From: an uncultured Bacteroidales bacterium | Lineage (GTDB): Bacteria; Bacteroidota; Bacteroidia; Bacteroidales; UBA932 | Reading direction: 5' to 3' | Length of the DNA stretch: 12,422 bases | Assembly: GCA_946408295.1 (NCBI GenBank) | Contig: CAMJRT010000020.1 | Location: forward strand, 1 to 12,422 | Shown: positions 8,165 through 12,422 of the stretch, piece after piece | How the letters are laid out: the number at the start of each line of letters is the position of its first letter | How positions within the stretch are numbered: position 1 is the first letter of the stretch | Made by a program: the position numbers and the translations under genes | Notes under the pieces: model-generated | What the model saw: only the letters and a program-made list of their open reading frames with translations | Databases searched by the model: none | Told to the model about the DNA's origin: nothing

Positions 8165-9037
8165 TGCAAAAATGTCGTCAAGAACTTTGGCGAGCCGGTA
8201 GCCGGCATTGCGAAGTTGCTGATAGGCCAGCCAGCGCATCGTTTCGGGATAGTAAGCATCCAACTCGCGCTCCTCGTGGCTGGCGCCGGTAAGATGATGG
8301 GCCGGCCAAGCCGCCTTGGCGTTGAGGCTCGCCCAGTCCCAGAGGTCTCCCTTGACGATTTCGGCGATTTGCTTTTTGGTGGCCGTATCGGCTTCGCTGG
8401 CAAAATCGCTGTAATCCCAGTCCTTGCCCAGGTACTTCCAAATTTGGGTGTCCCAGAAGGAATGAATATTGATTTTCTTCCCGTCAATATAGATGCTATA
8501 TTTGCCACCCGTAGGAGCCTGGGGGACATAGAGTATATGCATCGGACAATGCATGTCGCCGACGAGGTGAACGACCAGCGAAAGTTCCTTCTCCCGCTCT
8601 TCGGGGTCCATGGTCGTGAGATTCTGCTTGAGGTTGTTGATCAGCCAGTCCAGGTCCATGATGGCGTTGCGCACATACAGATCCCCCTCTCGGTTGTGAC
8701 GATAGACATTGAAGAGCGAATCCACCGTATAGGAATGGGACCAGGGTTCCAAATTGGTCGGGAGGACATCCATGTCGGACGATTTGCGGCGAAGGACCTC
8801 CGGATTGGAACATTCCCAGCCGATGTCCCGGTACCATTCGTAGTAATACCGATCAGGATAGGAGGAAATCTGCACGATATCCGTTCCCCTCAGGTATTTT
8901 TTCAAGGCCATTTTCGTTCTCTCGGAAATGTGGTCCTCGGCAATCTGGGCTACGGCGGAATGGCCGACGGCGTTCCATGCTTGCAACTGCGCCGAAAGGG
9001 GGAGCAAGAGAACTGCCAGTAAAACAATTTTTTTCAT
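8153..9037 (-). CDS. Secreted zinc-dependent S1/P1-type nuclease
   Basis: 294 residues. A signal peptide ends in LSAQLQA, so cleavage leaves Trp21 as the mature N-terminus. That is the hallmark of the S1/P1 nuclease family, in which the N-terminal Trp coordinates zinc. All nine expected metal ligands are present with the spacing of P1 nuclease: Trp21, His26 (WNAVGH), Asp62 (YPD), His101 (HSY), His157, Asp161 and His167 (HLVGDMHCPMH), His192 and Asp196 (HSFWD). The enzyme should hydrolyse single-stranded nucleic acid and 3'-nucleotides in the periplasm or outside the cell; other phosphodiesters have not been excluded. The more distant relation to zinc-dependent phospholipase C is an alternative, but N-terminal WN-x-x-GH and length favour nuclease. 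It lies 28 bp downstream of the NAGPA-like lipoprotein gene on the same strand with no promoter box seen between them, so the two are probably co-transcribed. Confidence 0.93.
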   Translation of the reverse strand: MKKIVLLAVLLLPLSAQLQAWNAVGHSAVAQIAEDHISERTKMALKKYLRGTDIVQISSYPDRYYYEWYRDIGWECSNPEVLRRKSSDMDVLPTNLEPWSHSYTVDSLFNVYRHNREGDLYVRNAIMDLDWLINNLKQNLTTMDPEEREKELSLVVHLVGDMHCPMHILYVPQAPTGGKYSIYIDGKKINIHSFWDTQIWKYLGKDWDYSDFASEADTATKKQIAEIVKGDLWDWASLNAKAAWPAHHLTGASHEERELDAYYPETMRWLAYQQLRNAGYRLAKVLDDIFAEVK

Positions 9038-9065
9038 ACGCTTGAACTATCTGCAATAATGATAC

Positions 9066-9998
9066 TTATTCGGTCTTGGTGATGATGAAGAAGGTCGGCA
9101 CTTTGCGCTCGTGACTGTGGTCGAAGATAAATCCTTCCCCCGTCTCCCCGGTTCCTTCGCAGGGATAATTGACGATGCCGGTATTTTTGTCTCCGAAGCC
9201 TTTCACAAACATAGCGGTGGAGCCGCCCCCGTCCATATTGACGGCATATTGCGGGTTAAAATGGCGAACCAGGAAACGACGCAGCTCCTCACAGGTCATC
9301 CCGGCAGCCTTCCCCGACCAGCGGCCATCCACGGTAATCAGTAGAAGGCGGCCGTCTTCCATCGTTGCGATGGCAGTCCGGGGATGGCGGTCGAGAATGA
9401 GCAGGCGCTTGCCGCCGTAGTTTTTTCCCGCATCCGCATCGGACTGTAAATCCCATTCGGGAAGGGTATAATCATCAATCAGAATAGGGGTGCTCGAGTA
9501 AAGATTCTTCCAATTTGAGTTTCGGTATGCCGTCACGGCTTCCGACGGCCGCCCTTCATAATTATAAAAGCCGAAGGAATGATCTCCGTCAAACCCGACG
9601 GCCGCCTCATGTTTCCACCAGTTGGCCTCGCCCGGTTGCGTATCTATTTCGCAGATATTCTCCCCCTCTATCCGAATATAGGTGTGCGGAACGCCGAAAG
9701 AAGCGTTGGTGGCCGCGATGGCCCCGCGCTCCTTCGCCACCTGGGATAGAATTTCTTTATCCGCATAGTAGGCATAGGAGAGGTGAAGATGGCCGCGGGA
9801 GTGCTCAACCTCGAGTACATTGACAATCTGCAAAGCCGCCGTGAGGGAATCAAAGCCTTCGTAATTATGCCACACGAGACCTTCTGCCACCGGATGTCGC
9901 ACCCACTTGGCCGTCGCGGGCGGCACATCCGAGGGCTTGTCGGACGGCTTGCCACAAGAAAGCAGCAACAAAAGAGAAAGAAGAGCGCGCGTTTTCAT
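9066..9998 (-). CDS. Phosphodiester glycosidase (NAGPA-like / DUF2233) lipoprotein
   Basis: 310 residues. The signal ends in LLSC with Cys15 as lipidation site, so this is an exported membrane-anchored protein. The rest is a single NAGPA-family domain: IAATNASFGVPHTY (Asn98), an HPRTAIA block (205-211), LLLITVDGRWSGKAAG and NMDGGGSTAMFVKG (254-267). The family is named for the mammalian 'uncovering enzyme', which hydrolyses the GlcNAc-1-phosphate diester on lysosomal mannose; bacterial members from Bacteroides are known structurally, but their natural substrates are poorly defined. The Asn loop and the DGGGS turn are intact here, so activity is plausible. Its closest visible relative is the domain fused to GH31 on the opposite strand. 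It is the first gene of the minus-strand unit, with a TAnnTTTG box 20-27 bases upstream of its start codon. Action on a sugar-1-phosphate or other alpha-sugar phosphodiester in the same glycan as GH89 is inferred. Confidence 0.88.
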   Translation of the reverse strand: MKTRALLSLLLLLSCGKPSDKPSDVPPATAKWVRHPVAEGLVWHNYEGFDSLTAALQIVNVLEVEHSRGHLHLSYAYYADKEILSQVAKERGAIAATNASFGVPHTYIRIEGENICEIDTQPGEANWWKHEAAVGFDGDHSFGFYNYEGRPSEAVTAYRNSNWKNLYSSTPILIDDYTLPEWDLQSDADAGKNYGGKRLLILDRHPRTAIATMEDGRLLLITVDGRWSGKAAGMTCEELRRFLVRHFNPQYAVNMDGGGSTAMFVKGFGDKNTGIVNYPCEGTGETGEGFIFDHSHERKVPTFFIITKTE

Positions 9999-10006
9999 CG
10001 TTCAGC

Positions 10007-10042
10007 ACATTGTCTTTGCAAAGATAGTACAATCGACAATGT
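10007..10042. repeat. Inverted repeat ACATTGTC / GACAATGT flanking the minus-strand promoter box
   Basis: Perfect 8-bp arms lie at 10007-10014 and 10035-10042 with a 20-bp spacer that contains the TATCTTTG box. Arm centres are 28 bp apart, close to three helical turns. The placement suits a dimeric regulator binding across the promoter, but no regulator is encoded in the window and 8-bp arms could occur by chance in AT-rich DNA. The rest of the 181-bp intergenic region (9999-10179) shows no RNA gene or riboswitch that I can recognise. Confidence 0.4.
10019..10026 (-). promoter_or_regulatory. Bacteroidota-type -7 promoter box for the NAGPA lipoprotein/nuclease unit
   Basis: Read on the minus strand this is TATCTTTG, a full match to the TAnnTTTG -7 consensus, ending 20 bases before the start codon at 9998, which implies a very short leader. 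No clear TTTG -33 element is seen at the usual distance (the sequence there is TTCTGG). The box overlaps the 12-bp perfect palindrome TCTTTGCAAAGA at 10013-10024. Confidence 0.6.
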
Positions 10043-10154
10043 CCAGAATAGTAATAATCCGTAAAACAAAACAAATTTTTGATAAAAGGTGGCGGTTGGA
10101 GGATTTCTCAAAAAAGAGTACCGTTTCTTAATAGTCCTGAGCCCAAGCCTGGCG

Positions 10155-10162
10155 TAATTTTG
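10155..10162 (+). promoter_or_regulatory. Bacteroidota-type -7 promoter box for the TonB-dependent receptor
   Basis: TAATTTTG matches the TAnnTTTG -7 consensus and ends 17 bases before the start codon at 10180, implying a very short leader. No convincing TTTG -33 element is seen 19-21 bases upstream. There is no strong Shine-Dalgarno sequence, as is common in this phylum. Confidence 0.55.
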
Positions 10163-10179
10163 CAAAAAACGAGAATCTC

Positions 10180-12408
10180 ATGAGAAAATCATTTCTGTTT
10201 TTCTGCCTGTCAGCGCTCCTCATGGTCCTTCCCCTTTCGGCAAAGGAGGAAAAAAAGAAAGACACGCGCAACGTGATGCTAAACGCAGAAAGCGCCACCG
10301 TCCCTCGCGAGATCAACATCGGCCTGCCCGAGAGCGGCAATGGCGCCGTTGTCTATGTAGACGGGCTTAAACACGCTCAGGGCCTCCCCCGCGCCCATTT
10401 TCACTGGTCGGGAGGCAACGCCTATGAGCCGGTCGGCACCATCGGCTTGATGGAGGCTGTCGTCCGTTGCGGCGAATTTGGCGTGCTGGTGGATTCCCGT
10501 ACCCGTTTCGGCCGCGACACCCTCTCCGGCGCCGTTACGCTCCAGAGTTCGAGCAACGGGCTCATCCGTTTCGATGGCGCTCTGAACGGCCCGCTGGCCA
10601 AGGTCAAGACCGGAACCTGGCTCTTCTCCCTGGGCGCCTATGTCAATTACGACCCGACGAACGTCAATGCACCCTCCCGCCCTTTTGTGGACCAGAAACA
10701 GATTTATCAAGCCTCCCTGACACGGCAATGGAAAAACGGAATGTCCCTGTCCGCTCTCTACCGCTTCTCCCTCTGCGACGACCGGGTGGACGGCGGTTAC
10801 AGCGTGGCGCCCTTCGTCTATGCGGGTGACGGCACCATCCGCGAATTCGGCAATTTCCGCATCGGACAAAACTGCTACATGCCCGCCGACGAGAATGTCC
10901 GCTGGATGGACCTCGCTACTGGAGAAATGCGGAACGGAAATATGGCGAAAATGGACCGTCGGCTTCTCCACGACGCCACCCTCAAATGGCAATGGGAAAA
11001 TGCGTGGGACAGCGGCTGGGACCTGGATGCGTCCTGGCATCTGTGCCATATGCAGCCTTCCCGTTACCTGAAAGTCAGTCTTGCCGGCATCGACCGGGTC
11101 AGCGCCGGCGGAGGTTACGCCTTGCCGGACGGAAGTCCTTTCGAAGGCTATCTCCAGCAACGGCAGACCCAGTTAGTAGATACCTGGACCAGCGACAACG
11201 AAGTGCTCTTGACCGCTATGAAAAAATGGAAGAAACACCAGCTCAAGCTGGGACTCGACCTGGTCTGCGCCCGTCAGTACGATGCCACCTCATCATTTAT
11301 CTTTGCCCACACGGTAGAGGCCTCCCCGCTCCGCTTGCTGAAAAACGGCAATAGCAGCTGGAACCTCAACCGCAACAGCCTCTACCTGGATGCCTGGAAA
11401 CTGACAGCCGCCCTCTATGCTTTTCACAACTGGGACATCAACGACCGTATCCGCCTGAGCACCGGCGTGCGCATCAACCCCATCTACAACGATGTCAATA
11501 CCGCCGCCCGGCTTTCCGACGAGGAGACGAAGAACGTCCGTGTAGAAGGATTCAACCTCGCCGACCCCGCCCTAGCGGAAATTCACCATATCCAAAAGCC
11601 CGGTCTGAACTATGTCGTCTCGGAAAACCTCTCCTGGCGCATAGTAGACCGTCTTTTCTTTACTGCGGAGGGGTTCTACTCGATGACCGAAAAGACCTCC
11701 ACCTATTATCGGAACGCCAGGCTGCCCTCGCTCGCCGCCATCGGAAACGCCCTCGCCCGGGGCGGCTTCAACTTCGACAACAAGTGGATGGACGTCACCG
11801 CGCTCTTTTCCTACATCACGAGTTGGAACAACGCGGCGACCATCAGCGTGACCAAACAGATTGGCGGGGTCAGCGAGACCATCCCCTATACGGCGCAATA
11901 CGGCATCGGCACGCTGGGTTTCACCCTTGACGGCAACTTCCACGTCGCCGGTTTTAACCTCCACGCCCGCCTCACCCTGCAGGACCCCCGCTATAAGAAC
12001 TACAGCAATGAATTCGAATTCAGCGACGGCAGCAAGACCGTCATCGATTACAGCGGGAAACTCGTCACGGGCATCTCGCGCCTGATGGTGGAATTCGATC
12101 CTTCCTACCGATGGAACTGGCTCCGCGTCTGGGCCAGCGTGCGCTACTATAGCCGGCAGTATGTCAGCCGGACCAACCTCGCGTATTTCAACGGTCATTT
12201 CGAAACCTTTGCCGGCGCGGATTTTACGATTGCCGGGCACCACAAGATCTCCCTCAACCTGGTCAACGTCCTATTTCAAAAGGGTGCGAAAGGCAGTATC
12301 GACATCGCGGACACGATCACCGATGCTGCCGAATTGCAGGATTTCGTCATGGCTGGTTCCTATATTCGTCCTTTCACAGCTGAACTGTCCTACACGTGGA
12401 AATTTTGA
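10180..12408 (+). CDS. TonB-dependent outer-membrane receptor with short plug
   Basis: 742 residues. The signal peptide ends in MVLPLSA (cleavage after ~21), followed by a charged Lys/Glu segment. There is no N-terminal carboxypeptidase-regulatory-like domain of the SusC type. Residues ~31-130 are a reduced plug beginning NVMLNAESATVPREINIGLP, a form I recognise from a Bacteroidota TonB-dependent receptor group distinct from SusC. From ~130 to the end, alternating aromatic and polar beta strands form the 22-strand-type barrel, for example TWLFSLGAYVNY, MSLSALYRFSL, KWQWENAWDSGWDLDASW and LRVWASVRYYSRQYVSRTN. The chain ends in ELSYTWKF; a terminal Phe is the outer-membrane barrel insertion signal. 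It should import a ligand using TonB energy. The ligand is unknown; an oligosaccharide released by the neighbouring hydrolases is possible, but the gene has its own promoter and no SusD-like partner follows before the window ends. Confidence 0.85.
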   Translation: MRKSFLFFCLSALLMVLPLSAKEEKKKDTRNVMLNAESATVPREINIGLPESGNGAVVYVDGLKHAQGLPRAHFHWSGGNAYEPVGTIGLMEAVVRCGEFGVLVDSRTRFGRDTLSGAVTLQSSSNGLIRFDGALNGPLAKVKTGTWLFSLGAYVNYDPTNVNAPSRPFVDQKQIYQASLTRQWKNGMSLSALYRFSLCDDRVDGGYSVAPFVYAGDGTIREFGNFRIGQNCYMPADENVRWMDLATGEMRNGNMAKMDRRLLHDATLKWQWENAWDSGWDLDASWHLCHMQPSRYLKVSLAGIDRVSAGGGYALPDGSPFEGYLQQRQTQLVDTWTSDNEVLLTAMKKWKKHQLKLGLDLVCARQYDATSSFIFAHTVEASPLRLLKNGNSSWNLNRNSLYLDAWKLTAALYAFHNWDINDRIRLSTGVRINPIYNDVNTAARLSDEETKNVRVEGFNLADPALAEIHHIQKPGLNYVVSENLSWRIVDRLFFTAEGFYSMTEKTSTYYRNARLPSLAAIGNALARGGFNFDNKWMDVTALFSYITSWNNAATISVTKQIGGVSETIPYTAQYGIGTLGFTLDGNFHVAGFNLHARLTLQDPRYKNYSNEFEFSDGSKTVIDYSGKLVTGISRLMVEFDPSYRWNWLRVWASVRYYSRQYVSRTNLAYFNGHFETFAGADFTIAGHHKISLNLVNVLFQKGAKGSIDIADTITDAAELQDFVMAGSYIRPFTAELSYTWKF

Positions 12409-12409
12409 T

Positions 12410-12417
12410 TAACTTTG
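12410..12417 (+). promoter_or_regulatory. Candidate -7 promoter box downstream of the receptor gene
   Basis: TAACTTTG matches TAnnTTTG and starts two bases after the receptor stop codon. It may drive a gene that begins just beyond the window edge. No -33 element is clear and the downstream gene cannot be seen. Confidence 0.4.
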
Positions 12418-12422
12418 TTCCA

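Noticed and set aside
8216..9022. Plus-strand open frame of 268 codons
   Set aside because: Antisense to the S1/P1 nuclease, which has all nine metal ligands and a signal peptide; the plus-strand frame has none of these.
10279..11160. Minus-strand open frame of 293 codons
   Set aside because: Antisense to the TonB-dependent receptor; low-information Gly/Ala/Val-rich translation with no family signature.
10180..12408. Classical SusC annotation for the receptor
   Set aside because: It lacks the SusC-type N-terminal regulatory-like domain and canonical long plug, and no SusD follows in the window, so only the general TonB-dependent receptor call is justified.
1..12422. CRISPR arrays, tRNA/rRNA genes, insertion sequences, attachment sites or phage genes
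   Set aside because: No regularly spaced repeats, cloverleaf-type sequences, transposase motifs or terminal repeats were seen; intergenic space totals only about 250 bp.

Overview
The window comes from a Gram-negative Bacteroidota genome, most likely an uncultured or gut/rumen-type Bacteroidales with fairly high GC. Three things support this: several short N-terminal lipoprotein signals on glycan-active enzymes, a TonB-dependent outer-membrane receptor ending in Phe, and intergenic TAnnTTTG boxes, the Bacteroidota -7 element. Genus cannot be fixed from sequence alone.

Layout. Bases 1-8146 (+) hold a tight run of four genes with 1-bp, 17-bp and overlapping (ATGA) junctions, almost certainly one transcript that begins upstream of the window: (i) the C-terminal part of an FAD-dependent oxidoreductase with a golvesin-like beta domain; (ii) a lipoprotein glycosidase with a GH2/clan-A type TIM barrel; (iii) a GH89 (alpha-N-acetylglucosaminidase family) protein; (iv) an 1106-residue fusion of a GH31 alpha-glycosidase to a phosphodiester glycosidase (NAGPA-like) domain. 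A hairpin at 8132-8164 contains both stop codons of the convergent junction. Bases 8153-9998 (-) hold a two-gene unit: a free-standing NAGPA-like lipoprotein is transcribed first, then a secreted zinc-dependent S1/P1-type nuclease with all nine metal ligands. A 181-bp divergent intergenic region carries a promoter box on each strand and an inverted repeat. Bases 10180-12408 (+) encode a TonB-dependent receptor with a reduced plug; another TAnnTTTG box lies just after its stop.

How the genes may work together (inference). Nearly every product carries an export signal. The catalytic set is alpha-retaining hexosaminidase/glycosidase (GH89, GH31), sugar-phosphodiester hydrolase (two NAGPA paralogues), a phosphodiester-cleaving nuclease, a GH2-like glycosidase and a redox enzyme. 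This fits periplasmic or surface dismantling of an alpha-GlcNAc/alpha-HexNAc glycan, possibly one with sugar-1-phosphate linkages. No SusD, sulfatase, hybrid two-component regulator or sigma/anti-sigma pair is visible, so this is not a complete classical PUL. The most distinctive items are the GH31-NAGPA fusion, its altered active-site motifs relative to the intact paralogue encoded about 0.9 kb away on the other strand, and the divergent GH89.
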